Below, piece after piece: positions 1-12,266 of a stretch of DNA of 64,000 bases. Position numbers and translations under genes: made by a program. The DNA is from Rostratula benghalensis (lineage: Eukaryota > Chordata > Aves > Charadriiformes > Rostratulidae): NCBI GenBank assembly GCA_013399305.1, contig VXAI01000190.1, forward strand, positions 608,324 through 672,323, in the 5' to 3' direction. Numbering within the stretch: the stretch's first letter is position 1; every line of letters starts with the position of its first letter. The notes under the pieces were generated by a model. The model did no database searches. It was not told the origin of the DNA and was given only the letters and a program-made list of their open reading frames with translations.

Positions 1-684
1 AAATATAGAATATGGGGGAGGGGAGGATGGGGGGTGGTGTTGTAATCTAAAAAGTGGATTTCAATGAACTGACACTAGCTAATCTAGTGACCATTACAAT
101 CTCTGACTCATCCCTCCTTCCTTTAGAATGACTTCCTAAATCGTTATTATCAGGACAGGTTATGTCCAGTTAGAGAGACTAAGTTTTTCCATTTGAAACA
201 CTCTAAGAAATAGCCATCTCATGACATTGGAAAATATATTTGTCTGGAAGAAAAGAAGACCGCAATTTCATGAAGTCAAAAGAGAAATGGAAGTTCCTCT
301 CAACTTCACCAACATTTTCATTGTACCTTAGGAAAGGTAGTTTTAGCAAACATGAGTATTTGAGTTTGAAAAAAGGGGCAGTTTGAGCCATTGGAAAATG
401 AGCAACACAAAAAAAAATCTCTCATTTGACTGTGAACCAGTACATGCCAAATTGCAATGGAGCAGGAATAGGAACAGACCTATCCAGCTTTGTTTTCACA
501 CAAATTAGTTAATTTGTGCTTTTCTTGGATGGCCTATATAAATAAATACACAGTGATTGACACACAAGGAGGTTGTACGGTCACATGTCAGCATCTTTGG
601 AAGCTGGTGAGGGTCTTGTAAATCACTTGGATATCACCATAGATCTGGTAAAAGGAGCAAGGAAATATCTGTGTTCATCTGTTA
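1..684. other. gene-free AT-rich stretch
   Basis: No supported gene or recognisable repeat is seen here. The stretch is AT-rich single-copy-looking DNA leading into the pyrimidine microsatellite. Short open frames have no recognisable content. Confidence 0.5.
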
Positions 685-779
685 CCTTTCCTTTCCTTTC
701 CTTTCCTTTCCTTTCCTTTCCTTTCCTTTCCTTTCCTTTCCTTTCCTTTCCTTTCCTTTCCTTTCCTTTCCTTTCCTTT
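685..779 (+). repeat. (CTTTC)n pentanucleotide microsatellite, left side of gap
   Basis: About nineteen near-perfect copies of a T3C2 pyrimidine unit run up to the edge of the N block. The opposite strand is pure purine. The array creates artificial long open frames on both strands through the gap, and these are not genes. Such mirror-symmetric polypyrimidine tracts can form triplex DNA and often stall sequencing or assembly, which probably explains the gap. Confidence 0.97.
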
Positions 780-1034
780 NNNNNNNNNNNNNNNNNNNNN
801 NNNNNNNNNNNNNNNNNNNNNNNNNNNNNNNNNNNNNNNNNNNNNNNNNNNNNNNNNNNNNNNNNNNNNNNNNNNNNNNNNNNNNNNNNNNNNNNNNNNN
901 NNNNNNNNNNNNNNNNNNNNNNNNNNNNNNNNNNNNNNNNNNNNNNNNNNNNNNNNNNNNNNNNNNNNNNNNNNNNNNNNNNNNNNNNNNNNNNNNNNNN
1001 NNNNNNNNNNNNNNNNNNNNNNNNNNNNNNNNNN
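780..1034. other. assembly gap (255 N)
   Basis: An unbroken run of N lies inside the pyrimidine repeat. The true length of the missing repeat is unknown, because the number of Ns may be an estimate. Confidence 0.99.
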
Positions 1035-1093
1035 CCTTCCCTTCCCTTCCCTTCCTTACCCTTCCCTTCCCCTCCCCTCCCTTTCTCCTTCCC
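1035..1093 (+). repeat. (CCCTT)n-type pyrimidine repeat, right side of gap
   Basis: After the gap the pyrimidine tract resumes with a C-richer unit (C3T2, then CCCCT variants) and decays into unique sequence. The unit differs from the T3C2 unit on the left of the gap, so the array is compound. Confidence 0.9.
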
Positions 1094-2170
1094 AAGGCCA
1101 AATGCAAAGAATCATCCCCATCTCTTTACCTCTTTCTCTCTCTCAACCTCTTCGTCCATCACTGCAATGAAAGGGCAGTGGGAGAGCGGCAGCAGAAGGA
1201 ACACCATGGTACTCAGTGGCATCCTCAGAGGGGGAACTGGAAGCGCTGCTGACACCCCCCGGATTCGGATTGACAGCTGCCTACATGGGCCAGGACGTCA
1301 CCGCTCCACACGCTCCTTAGCCAGGTGCTGTCAGGAGCAAGCAGCTCAGAGATAAAAAAGGTATAAAACAGGTTTGCAAACCACAGCCACGATGTCTTTT
1401 CAGACCGTTTGTGGTTTTTCAGCCGCTCTATTTAGTATTCTGTACATCTGCTTGGGGTTTTGTTGTGTTTTGGGTTTTTTTGTGGTTGGGGTTTTTTTGG
1501 TTTTTTTTCTCCATAGTGTTCCCTATCACATCAGCTACAGAATTGCCTACATGGAGGTATCCATAAATTATACTGCAGCCCAGGAGTTTCTAGTGTGTGA
1601 ACAAAAGGCACAAATGCAAATGCAAGATGTTTAATTCACTGTTTATGTGTGATGTTACCCAGGTGCCAGTGACATCCTTCTGACCAGCGCAGAGGCACAA
1701 GGGACCAACCCAACATACATTTTTAATGTGATCAGCTGTGACAGCACATACACAGAGCAGACCTTGCGGCCTTAAAGCCATCCTTTTGGAACACTTCTAG
1801 GGGCCCAGAAGAAATGGTTTAATTAATCTTCTTTTTTTTTCAGGATTGCGGCTTTTTTTTTTTTTTTTATAATATAAATTATGTACACTGAAAACCTGCC
1901 AATTATAGCAAATTAAGGGACTTGGCAAGTGCATCCCTTGGAGACAGATGGTAAATAACATTCAGATTCTGAGTTGAAATAGGGCTAGCGATTAACTGGT
2001 ACAGGATAGAAAAGCGGTCCAAATAAATGAAATAAAAGGGTTTGCTCTGAATGCAAGTACTGTAGGTTGCTTTTTTGTGTGTGTGTGTGATAATGATGGC
2101 ACCAAAAATATTGATGATTCATAATTAATATGCTGCACCCTCTGAGTGGCAGCAGGATTCTAGATCTTTA
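1094..2170. other. gene-free stretch with G/T tract and T runs
   Basis: No gene is supported. A G/T-only-like tract lies at about 1450-1512 (alternating G3-4 and T4-8 runs). T runs occur near 1830-1868 and a short (GT)n near 2077-2090. Confidence 0.5.
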
Positions 2171-2179
2171 GCCCTATTT

Positions 2180-2660
2180 TAAAAACGGGTGGCAGTTGTT
2201 TATTTTGCTTTCACGAGACTGCAAACAACTGTCAACCCATCCTCTCTGGAGGATCTGCCGGTTGAAAAGCCGCAGCCTCGCAACAAAGAGAAAGTGCCCC
2301 TTGGTAGCAGGAGAGGACCACAGGCAAAAACTCAGCAGAAGCGAGGTCTCCCGAGGTGCAGACTGATCTCACGTGGGAGTGGAAGCACCCGAGGAGAGCG
2401 CAACTTGAGCTGCGAATGAAACAGGAGCGGCGACGTCGTCCCTCGCTGGCCGTTTCTCCATTGCAAAAATTCTCCTCACCTCCTATACAGAACAGACCTG
2501 CCGTGCCCAGCACGGTGGAGGCGATGCTGATCAGAAAGGCACTGGCAGGGCCACAAGAAGGTGGGAAGACCTCGCAGCACCTGGGTGAGCTGTGCTCGGG
2601 AACAATGATTACCGCTAACCTGTCAGTCTCGGCGGCGCTCGAATGCACCAAATCTCATTT
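2180..2660. promoter_or_regulatory. CpG-dense patch, candidate island or unannotated exon
   Basis: I count 27 CpG dinucleotides between about 2180 and 2645, close to 6 per 100 bases, in a window that is otherwise strongly CpG-depleted. GC is also raised. Because stops are rare in such DNA, both strands carry open frames (plus 2189-2419 and 2356-2667; minus 2232-2651, 139 codons). None resembles a protein family I recognise. The patch could be a small CpG island with promoter or enhancer function, or an exon of an unrecognised transcript. The CpG density is seen directly; the function is inference. Confidence 0.4.
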
Positions 2661-2679
2661 GGCTTAAAACTGCAACAGC

Positions 2680-3590
2680 ACAGAGGGAACTTTTTAAGAA
2701 TCCAGCCAGAGATAAAAAAGATGACAGAGTCAAGAGAGTGTGTTAGTCATTTAATTCGTACTCTGCTTAGGATACTAAATTCAGGAAATGACTCAATCAT
2801 GCACACAATTACAGCTATTTTCGGACCATAAATGATGCAGTACGCCAATACTGATGCAAAAACATACACCACAATTAGTTCCTGCAAATGCTCTTGCAAT
2901 AAGGCATCATTTCCAAGGGAGCCTTCAACCTAATTATGGCAACAGAGTATGCCTCGAGGCACACCTCTCTATATGATTTCATTATTCTTGTAGGTTGACC
3001 TGACAATGATGTCACCAGAGTGCTACTTCACTTCGCACATGCCCGAGCACGTGGTAAGAAGGTTAATTGCTTAGGTTTTAAAGGTCTGATTTGCTTTAGA
3101 TGTTAGAAGCAGGCAGAACAGTCCAGTTACCAGTCTTTCCAAAGTAATATGTGCATCCAGGATGAATTGCATGAAACAATGTTTGCATGTGACTGGGAAA
3201 TTGAAGACGAGTAGTAGCTGATGAAATCTCTCCTAAAAACTTTATTCTAGAACATTTGACACATCAGTTAGTGACTTTTCTTACAAACAAGAGACCAGAG
3301 CTTTAAAGAAAAAAATAGAAACAATAAAACCACAAGAAAAGTCTCTATTCCACTTGTTCAGGTTTACGAAAAATCAAGATCTGGAAAAAATCAGAGTAAG
3401 CTTTATGATTAAAATTAGGGCTCCAAGGAAATGCCAGAGCTCCTGCTAGATGTGTTAGGACTAGGATGACAGGAAGAATCTTCACCTTTATCTCACCTGC
3501 TGTGTGTGTATGTGTAACACACTGCTAATAAGAAGAATCACTCACTCTTCATAAAGCCCTCCGATGCTCACTCAAATTCAGTAACCTAAA
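2680..3590. other. gene-free AT-rich stretch next to the CpG patch
   Basis: No open frame of interest and no repeat recognised. The first 350 bases have a mixed, non-repetitive texture with homeodomain-like AT cores and an AP-1-like TGACTCA near 2790, which would suit a conserved non-coding element. Conservation cannot be judged from one sequence. Confidence 0.35.
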
Positions 3591-3594
3591 GCAA

Positions 3595-3650
3595 CAGGAG
3601 CCTGATCTTCAAATGAGGGATTCCAGCTCTCCCTTGAGAATGCTTTCATT
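3595..3650. repeat. possible ancient amniote interspersed repeat scrap
   Basis: The short stretch around CCTGATCTTCAAA followed by CAGCTCTCCCTTGA resembles an old repeat common in bird, crocodile and turtle DNA, as I remember its consensus. It is short and diverged, so the call is weak. Nothing else is seen between here and the CR1 starting near 4330. Confidence 0.3.
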
Positions 3651-4329
3651 CATAACGTCAAATACCTTTTCCTTCTCAGTTTTAAATCCAGGCTACAGTA
3701 TGTCAGTCATATAAAATTTTCCTTATGCTGGAAAATAAATTATAGCTCTGGCAGATCATATCATTATATAGCAATATCAGACTGACAGATATTTTTCATG
3801 CTTTTACAAAATTTCTGAAAGTTTACACTTTATTTTGTAGACTTTCTCCTCTTCTAAAAGTTCTGTATTCCCCAAATTCTGATTAAGAGTGTGCACTCAA
3901 GGTCTTTCCAATTACAAAAGTTATGTTGTAACCAAGACTTCTTCACAGAAACTGCACTGACACAACTAAGAATTACAACATTTAAGTCATATTTGTGACT
4001 ATTGTAATGAAATTTCAATAAAAACATGGAAAACCTCAAGTTTCTCTGGTGATTATCAACCGTATGAAAAACTTGGTAGGTGTAAATTTCTATTTCTGAC
4101 ATGCCATTATATCAACATATCTTATGTATTCAGCCTAGTTTTATTTACTTAATTCTTTCCATGTATGTTAAAATGAAAGGCCTAAATGCATCATGAACAA
4201 GTCTATCCTGCAGAAATTCCCAGTCTCCAACATGCAATTTTATTCCCCTTCATATTCTACTGTTTTAACTCATTTGATCAAAGGCTGTTTAAGGAATAAA
4301 ATAAGCTCTGCCATGTAGTTCACAGAGAT

Positions 4330-4658
4330 CAATGAAATATAGGCCTATAAATACTTAAAGGGTGAGTGTCAAGAGGATGGGGCCAGCTTTTTTTCAGTGG
4401 TGCCCAGTGACAGGACAATATGTAACTGGGACAAACTTGATCATAAGAAGTTCCATCTCAACATGAGGAGGAACTTCTTCACTTTGAGGGTGGCAGAGCC
4501 CTGGAAGAGGCTGCCCCGAGAGGTGGTAGAGTTTCTGTCTCTGGAGACATTCAAAACCCACCTGGACAAGTTCCTGTGGGACCTGCTCTAGATGGACTGG
4601 ATGATCTCCACAGGTCCCTTCCAACGCCATATCCTTCTGTGCCTCTGTGATTCTGTGA
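4330..4658 (+). mobile_element. CR1 LINE 3' fragment, plus strand
   Basis: This is a 5'-truncated CR1 retrotransposon reduced to the end of ORF2 and the 3' region. Typical CR1 3' text is present in order: the TATAAATACTTAAAGGGTG start, a CAGTGGTGCCCAGTGACAGG block, the AACATGAGGAGGAACTTCTT block, the GGAAGAGGCTGCC block, GATGATCTCCACAGGTCCCTTCCAAC, and a tail of CTCTGTGATTCTGTGA octamers. The open frame 4397-4591 is only the residual CR1 text and encodes no working protein. The left border is blurred: CR1-like text may begin anywhere from about 4326 to 4345. Confidence 0.9.
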
Positions 4659-5264
4659 AAAAATGAGGAAAGCTAAAGATAATCTGAACAATCGTAATAT
4701 TACTAGAATTTCCACAGGCCAATATAAAGATAATTCTAAATACCATATAGTTTATGAGAACTACGATAAATCTTGTGAACTAATTTTTTTTGTAGTTTGA
4801 TTGGGATTTTTTGCTTGTTAAAGGAAAATACTTTGTGAGATCAAGAAAATAACACATGGGACCATTAAAGGCAGGGCGGAAAAGGGGGGGGGTGTTCTTT
4901 TGAGAGAGAGAACAAGATCATATTTGCTGGTAAAAGGCCAGAACAGGAATTCAGGAATCATAAGAACAGCTTTGTTTATGCTGTTGTGTTTGGGGTGTTT
5001 ACAAATACATATATCTGGCTCTTTGGTCAAGAACTGGACAAACACTGAGAAGCAACAGTTCACAAACTTTTTTTTTAGTTCTGAACAGCTGTTTGTTTTA
5101 ACTGTGGTCATGTGCCTTTTCCACTGTTTCACAGGAACAAGATTTGTTTTTTGCTTGTGCAGGACTGCCTGCAGAATGGTTGCTCTCCACATGAATGCCA
5201 CTGTTCTCAGATGAACAAAAGGTCAAAAAGTACAGCTTCTTCAACAAATGAGTTGGGGTTGGGG
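4659..5264. other. gene-free stretch between CR1 copies
   Basis: AT-rich, with a G8 run near 4885. Overlapping short open frames exist on both strands, but none is recognisable as a protein. Confidence 0.45.
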
Positions 5265-5372
5265 AGGCTTGGGAGATATAGTTTAGGGGAGGACTTTGTC
5301 GAGTAGTGCTGATGGTTGGACTCAATCATCCCAAGGGTCTTTTCCAACCAGAATGATTCTATGATTCTGTGA
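5265..5372 (+). mobile_element. CR1 LINE 3' end, short plus-strand fragment
   Basis: About 108 bases of the CR1 3' terminus are visible: a GATGGTTGGACTCAATCATC block, TCTTTTCCAACCAGAATG, and two tail octamers (ATTCTATG then ATTCTGTG at 5356-5371). It lies 600 bases downstream of the previous CR1 on the same strand, but belongs to a different 3'-end type (GATGGTTGGACT) and is therefore a separate insertion. Confidence 0.88.
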
Positions 5373-7309
5373 AAGGGCAGCAAGAATATTGCATGACTTA
5401 AGCAATCAGTCACAAATTAGAGAGAGAGAAGTAAATTCAGTAAAACACACTTGTATTAATTGCATTGCAAACGTGTTTTATTAAAACTTGCACTATTAGG
5501 TACCAGGTGATAAGTAAGGACATTTTCTGAATTCCAGGAAGGGCAAAACTCACCAAGTTAATCTTTTCAACACATTCTTGGTCCACTTCTAATTATATTT
5601 AGAGACATATAAGATGGAAAAGATAATGTGGCCAAACCTTTGTTTTACTAGCTTTTTAGTTTGATTATTTGAGTCATGAGAGTGCTACCCCTACATTAGA
5701 GTTTCCCTGCACTTGCTTCTCCCTTGCTTACCACATATCGATGGTCACTGCCCTGAATAACTGGTAGTTCAACAGGAAGATGAAGGAAAACAGCTGGCTC
5801 CAAAAAGCAGATGGGTGGATCACATGGTAATAGTGAGAGCATAATTAACACAAGCATCATCAGTCACAGCACACCAGCTGCCAGCAAACCTGTGCACACC
5901 GCTTTTGTGTTGTTTTGGTTTCTTGTTCAGACAAAAACAAACAAAAAAAACCCAAACCAACCTTTTTAAACAAAGTTGAGATTCCCAAGAAGGCTTTTTC
6001 TGCTTAACTCGGGACTCTTGCCGAGTACCTCTCCAGCTGTGTGAACCCTGGCCCTGCCACAGCATTATGTAAACTATTGATGAGCTCTCCGAAAAGATAC
6101 AAATCTCAGCCAGGTCCAATGATTCCCCTGAGCTGTGTGAATTAGATTAAAGCAGGAAGCCAAACACACCAAAGGGGAAAAAATATGAGACTATGATTCC
6201 TTTGAGAGAATAATGGAAGGAACTATATCACAGCAGTGGAGAAAACAATTTCACAAGGTGCAAATGAATGCAGAAAAGAAATCTTATAGCACTTTTTCTG
6301 TGCTTGGACACATGTGTTGCCTCTTGACCCAAATTTTAACCGGTTCCCTTAAAAGTAATTTAAGGGTTTCATTAAGGATCTAGATGGTCCTTTTAAGAAT
6401 ATAGTCATCTAAGGGTCAGGGACCTGGGAATGCTTCTCAGATGTACAAACTCAAGCTAGGTCTGCAGTCATATCTTGATCTCTGCTGGAATGAGATCTAA
6501 TTATGCTGTATTTTGCTTCTCCACTGTATGACTGCAGTCCTTGAAAATGAAACCTGAATATGGTGGCCTTAAGAGCATAACACAGTATGGTCCTGGCCAC
6601 GTGCCTAGATGATGAGGGGAACAGCCCAAGCAGGACACATTGCAGCACAAGCTTACCATGCGATTCCCCCAAATCCACAAGTTTTCCTGTGATATTTGTG
6701 GCTGGAGTTCCACCAGGAAGAACAAATGATAACAACATTTGTGCATATATTTTGTGCATATATTATGTGATTTGCTGTAGACCGATCAAAAAGTACTGTG
6801 GCAGCAGCAAGCCAATGCTCATGGAGTATGACATCACCTGAATGAAACAATTCCACTATACCGAAGAACTAACTATAACCATTGACGAGAATAACAAACT
6901 AATTCGAAGCTTCTCAGATCTTTTTTTAAAAAATATATTTTCTTCTGCTCTTCTCTGTTTTCACACATTAAGTTTTTCTCTTCCTGATTTAGCAGAGAGC
7001 TTTAAAGAGATGTGTCAAAATATCATAAGATAGGCTATTTTGGTATCAGTCAAAGTGGAAATGAGAACTTTCAGTTGCTTATCTTAGCGTACTATAATTA
7101 ACACTCACATGTTTGTGAAGTTCACTTCTCGCTTATCTAGCAAACAGAAAAACTGTGAAATAAATACTAATAAAATACTACTGAAACTAAAAATACATTG
7201 AGAGTTTTCCCATAATTTGCTTTCCTATTAAAAACTGATTTTCTAAAGCCAAAGTTGTTCCCAGGAACAGATCAGGTTTTGCAATTTTTTGACTGGAAAA
7301 AATGTTGAA
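5373..7309. other. gene-free stretch
   Basis: No gene or classed repeat recognised. An A/C-only tract lies at about 5933-5963. Open frames around 6450-6850 overlap on both strands and look like chance. Confidence 0.45.
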
Positions 7310-7657
7310 ATTATCAACACCTATAAATACTTAAAGGGTGGGCATCAAGAGGAAAGTGCCCAGTGCCCTTGTGGTGCCCAGTGACAGGACAAGAGGAGAT
7401 GACTGGACAGGACTGGAACATAAAAAGTTCCGTCTAAACATGAGGAGGAACTTCTTTACATTGAAGATGGCAGAGCCCTGGAAGAGGCTTCCCAGAGAGG
7501 TGGTGGAGTCTCCATTTCTGGAGACATTCCAAACCTGCCAGAACAAGTTCCTGTGCAACCTGCTCTGGGTGGACCTGCTTTGGCAGGGGCATTGGCCTAG
7601 ATGATTTCCACAGGTCCTTTCCAACCCCGTATCATTCTGTGATTCTGTGATTCTGTA
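7310..7657 (+). mobile_element. CR1 LINE 3' fragment, plus strand
   Basis: This is the same CR1 type as the copy at 4330-4658, with matching blocks in the same order: TATAAATACTTAAAGGGTG at the left end, GTGGTGCCCAGTGACAGGAC, ACATGAGGAGGAACTTCTT, GCAGAGCCCTGGAAGAGGCT, GATGATTTCCACAGGTCC. It ends in three tail octamers at 7634-7657. The element is 5'-truncated, with only the last part of ORF2 and the 3' region left. Open frames on both strands inside it are CR1 shadows. Confidence 0.93.
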
Positions 7658-10290
7658 TTCCGAAAATGCCAACATTTATTTTCAATATCCACAAAAGGAA
7701 AATAATTCTTCAGTGACAATCTACTTCTAATTGTGGAATGCTTGATTTTATTTCATTAAAATTACCAAAATTAAACACTTCATTATTAGCTAATGGACAT
7801 ATTTCAAGTTTTTTAATGTTTTTCTAGAATATCATAATTCTCTCCTTAGCTTTAACTGAATTTTTCCAAGAGCAGTAGAAGGGTTTTGATAGCGATTGTT
7901 AAAGGTATTTCACTTAAGTAAAGAGAAAGAAACAAATTATTAATTCAAAACCCAGTGAGAGAGGATATATTCCAGAACAAAAAAAGAATTTTTCACTTAC
8001 TGGATTAATTTTCACTAGGAATTGACCTATTTGATTCACTTCATTTGTGTGATAAACTGTTTAAGCCATGAAATTTTGAACTAAATGAAATTACACTCTA
8101 CAAAGTTGAAAAGGAGGTGCCCAACTTTTCTGAAAAGCAAGTTTTCACTTGCTTTTGGAACAGCAAAGGAACAGAAGAATTTCTAAATTGCTGCCCAAAA
8201 ACATGTGACTCTGTGTTCTTGATTAATACATTCTTGATTAATATGTTCTTTGTACTCTTAGACGGGATATTCTGACTGAAGATGTTGATACAATTTATCA
8301 GTAATTAGTCACTAATCCATGCTTTTATGATTCAATACTTGAATGAATCAACACTTTGGCAAAAATATTACTCATTTTTTTCAAACAGACGTAGTGAAAT
8401 AAAGATGAATTAAGTGAAGTAATCATGGTCACACATAGTATCAGCAATAAAAGCAGTCCATCTTGAACAAGTACTGGATCAAATATGCCAAATAGTTGTA
8501 CACTCCAGCAAAAGAAATCAATCATAACTGCTCAGAAGCTTTGAAATCATATATCCAGTCTTAGCTTAAACATAAATGCCCGTTCTCTGGCTATATTTTA
8601 AATCCATTTTTGTTCACTCTTTCTCACTACCAAAGAATTTCAGGGAAGGTCTGAACAATCAACCCCGAGGAACAAAATTTTATTGAAGGAAAAAGAACAA
8701 AACATCCCTTTCAGGCTACTTTCCTGTTTGCTCTTCCCCCATCCAGGTGATTGCAAACACAGCAGAAATATTCTTGGCTTTAAAGTAAGTACGCATTTAC
8801 TTTTTCAAGCATGTTTACTTATAAGAGTTCAATTTCATTTCCCTCTGGTAATGTACAAACACCTTTGGGTGACACTCTCTGTAGTCCCCTTTTGGAGATG
8901 AAATTCAGTCTGCATACTTTATGCTCGCTTTCAAAAATACTTGGTTTGTGTTAGTCTTGAGCTGACTGAAAGACTACTTCTTGCTGCAAATTATATAGCA
9001 CCTTTTCAGAAATATCTCTCTCGATCACCGAGAAGAGATCTTCCTGGGATACAAGAACCACCAGACTACATAGGACACAATGTTTAATGGTATGTTAGCT
9101 GCACTGTGTAGTTTACTACATCACCTTACAGAAGGGTCATGCTACACCATTCAGGTTGTGACAAATATCTTAAGTGTGTCTGAGTACCAAATACCTCACT
9201 GTTTTTGCACAGATTGTGCCCTTCGGAAACACATACTCTGATGCATCATTTGGGAAATATGAGGCAGCACTAAAACATTAGTTTTTCTTCTGTTAATGTA
9301 GCTAATGCTGTGACTGTATGAAAAAATGCTTAGAACCAGTTTGGGGGCAAAAAACTCAGGCAGCTATCTGAATTCCTGGCTAAGGAGGAAAGACTGTAGC
9401 CTAAGTGCAGAAGCATTAAAAGCCTTACACTGTTGAGTGAAAGGAAACAGGAATTTGCAATACGGCCTTTTCCAGGCATCCCATCTTAATTTTAATACTT
9501 ATGACTGCTGTGTCACTTGCAGAAATAGAAATGTTTGTTTCTTCATTCCAACATGTGTACATCACATATCTTCTGTAATATCGTGTTATAAGAAGCCTTG
9601 CACTGCATTCACTCCAAATATTTCACCTTTGTTCAGACTGATTGCATTAGGAACACTGGTTATATAGAAGTTTGTCAGCATTGTATAATTTCAAAGGACT
9701 GGGTGCAAATCTTTAAAGAGAGAATAAATATGTCCTTTCCCAGATTTTTATTTTTTATTATTCTCTATACTCTCTGCAGTACAGCCCACTGCAACAACCA
9801 CAAATTACTTCTCTGCAACATATTTAATGAGACATAATGATAAACTCTATTCCTGGTATAGCAGGGGAAACAGAGAAATTTGTCAAAACAAAAAAACTGC
9901 AACCTCCCTTTCACCACAAGCAGACTTTAAATGAGCAATCCTAAGGCTATGCAGATACTGCATGGCTAAAATAAAAAATAATCCTAGATACTGATATGTG
10001 TTTCTACCAAAAAACCTAGCCCAATACTCATACTCTGGTACTCCAGAGGTGTATTCAGCTGGTGTTTCAATGATGGTATTAAATAACAGCAAAAGAAAAT
10101 ATCGTTCTAGACCTGACTGGGATGTAAAAGCACTAATCAATCCACAGGGCTGTATGAATTTGCATTTAGCAATGCTTTCAGCATCACTTTCTGAAAATAA
10201 GAGCGGAATGTTCTAAGGGCAGGGTGGGGAATACAGCTGAGTTGTTTTTGTTTTTTTTCTTCAACTTCACAGCAAGCTAAGAGGAAGATT
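7658..10290. other. gene-free AT-rich stretch
   Basis: No supported gene. A small tandem echo of GATTAATA-TTCTT units lies near 8220-8250. All open frames are below about 90 codons and unrecognised. Confidence 0.45.
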
Positions 10291-12240
10291 TTTACTTTGG
10301 CTGATGCTTCAACTTAGTCCAAGGCATTTCCTTATTGTCTTTCACTCCCCGTTTCCCCACATTACCATTCGCTCTGCCACCGGCCTATTTATAGATTGTG
10401 TAAGCACGCACTGCAGACATATTCACCAGCGCAGTTGCACATATGGCTGTCACTCCATGTTCTGCACTGAAGGATGGATCCTCGTGGAAAACATTGCTGC
10501 CCTCAGACTTCCACTAGCCAATTTGACATCTTCCCCAGATCAGAGACCCTTGCTGGCACCTCCAGGGGCATGCTTGAGCCTATGCACATGCTGGCTCCAT
10601 GAATATTTAACAGAGAAATTGAGAAAAGACTCGCTAGTGATCCATCTGTTAAGCTGCTGGAGCTATACCAGGGACCCATGAATTGGCTGCAGACTTCTTC
10701 CATAATAATGCCAAGGTTCAATAGAGAATTTAAGGCATTCAGTTGATCCACTGCCCAGAGCTGACTACTGGCAAGAAGGGTGGCCACTGCATAGCTGGTG
10801 ACAGCAGATTTGCCACTGAATAAAGCCAAAGCTATCTCTGAAATAATCAGCTGTGACTAATAATAAATGGTGACCTTACACTATTGGGTTTTTAGGATAA
10901 ATTTAGGATGTTTCTGCCCTATTTAAAGTAGCTAAGGTATGCTTCTCCCCACTCGATTTTAGCAAACCCTGGTATTATGCTCACATGCCAAATAATATCC
11001 CTTGGACTTTCTGGCTTCCAGAACTCACTTCCCTATCCAATACTGCATAATAATAACTGTATTTTGGGAAGAGAGAATGGGATAAGAGGGAAAATAGCAC
11101 AATAGTTCTGTCCATTTTATCACCTCCTGCCACCTAATGAAAGATATTTTTTTCTTGGGGAACAACATTGGGATTTCTAATAAATCATTGATGGCTCATA
11201 AAAAAATTTAGTTGGTCTCCTGCAGACTATATCACTCCTGTGTTAACATGGAAGCTGTGGCCCAGCAGCTAAGTTTTCTCTCTCCCTTTCATTAATTTTA
11301 GATTTTGAGTTTATCCTTTAAAGTTGAAATGATCTCGTGCTTTAAAAGTCAAGCAAGCCACGTTATTACTTTTCAAACAAGTTCAACTATTTTAAAAGAA
11401 AGGTTAGAACAGTTGGTCGTTTTTCTCAGCATGAAGCAACAGTTTTGATTTTAGGTTGGATCTGCCTGCATTTTCCTTTTTCTTCTTATCCCCTCCTCCC
11501 AACTCACTCTCTCCATGGGAGTCATTCAAGCCTGGGAAAAAAAAAAAAACAGCTTTAAAGGTTTGCTCCTTTAGAAATGTTTTAGCTTGTTTAAATAAAA
11601 TTCTTAACAAATGAAGATGGTTGATGCCACATGAACTGGATGTCAGCAAATACAGAGAGAAGCTGTGCTCAACATAATGGCTTCTAGTCATTCTTAAACT
11701 CAGCAAGACCAAAATATAACCCTATCTACTAGGTAACAGTGCTGAAAAAAAGACTTCTGTTTCTCCACACTGACTGCAATTGGCAGTATCATGAGAGCTA
11801 ACTCAGTTGTTAAAACCATGTCTAAACACAGTAAAATGCCCAACTGCAGTAAAGCCCTTAAGTACCATTAAAAAGACAGAGTAGTTACTAAAACTAAGAC
11901 TGTGGTTTGATGGCACCATAAATCTGTCATGAGGTCTCCAACTTAATGGCATAGCAATGTGAAGCACAGCCCTGCTCTGGCTGAAAATCACCATCTTCCA
12001 TAAAATTTACCTTTTTTTTTTTTTTTTTGCCTTTTTTCTGATAGACTTCTTACATATAGGTAAGTTTTTTCAGTAATATCTGGTCCATGCAAGATTTTCT
12101 CTGGCCTTTGGTCCGGTCCTGCCATTCCTGCTTTCTATCCTCAGAAGACTCTGGATGTCACCAGCCCTCTCTAAGCATGATATCAGAGCTTCCATTTTGG
12201 CTGTATTTCCACTTTAGATTCTCATTGTGGTTGAACCTGT
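10291..12240. other. gene-free stretch with modestly richer segment at 10.3-10.83 kb
   Basis: Between about 10300 and 10830 the base composition is more balanced and open frames of 108 codons (minus, 10503-10829) and 125 codons (plus, 10304-10681) overlap. An AATAAA lies near 10817. I recognise no protein. It could be an old pseudogene or a conserved non-coding element. The rest is AT-rich, with a polyA near 11537-11550 and a T run near 12010-12029. Confidence 0.3.
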
Positions 12241-12266
12241 CCTGATGAAGGATTCTTGCACCAGCT

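Noticed and set aside
573..1355. Long open frames on both strands around 573-1355
   Set aside because: They arise from the pyrimidine pentanucleotide repeat and the run of N, which contains no stops. There is no real coding content.
9010..9040. Small imperfect hairpin around CTCTCTCGATCACCGAGAAG
   Set aside because: The arms are about 9 bases with a bulge, too short for a miRNA precursor and common by chance.
10304..10829. Overlapping 125- and 108-codon frames with a nearby AATAAA
   Set aside because: Opposite strands are open over the same bases, no family is recognised, and AATAAA is common in AT-rich DNA.
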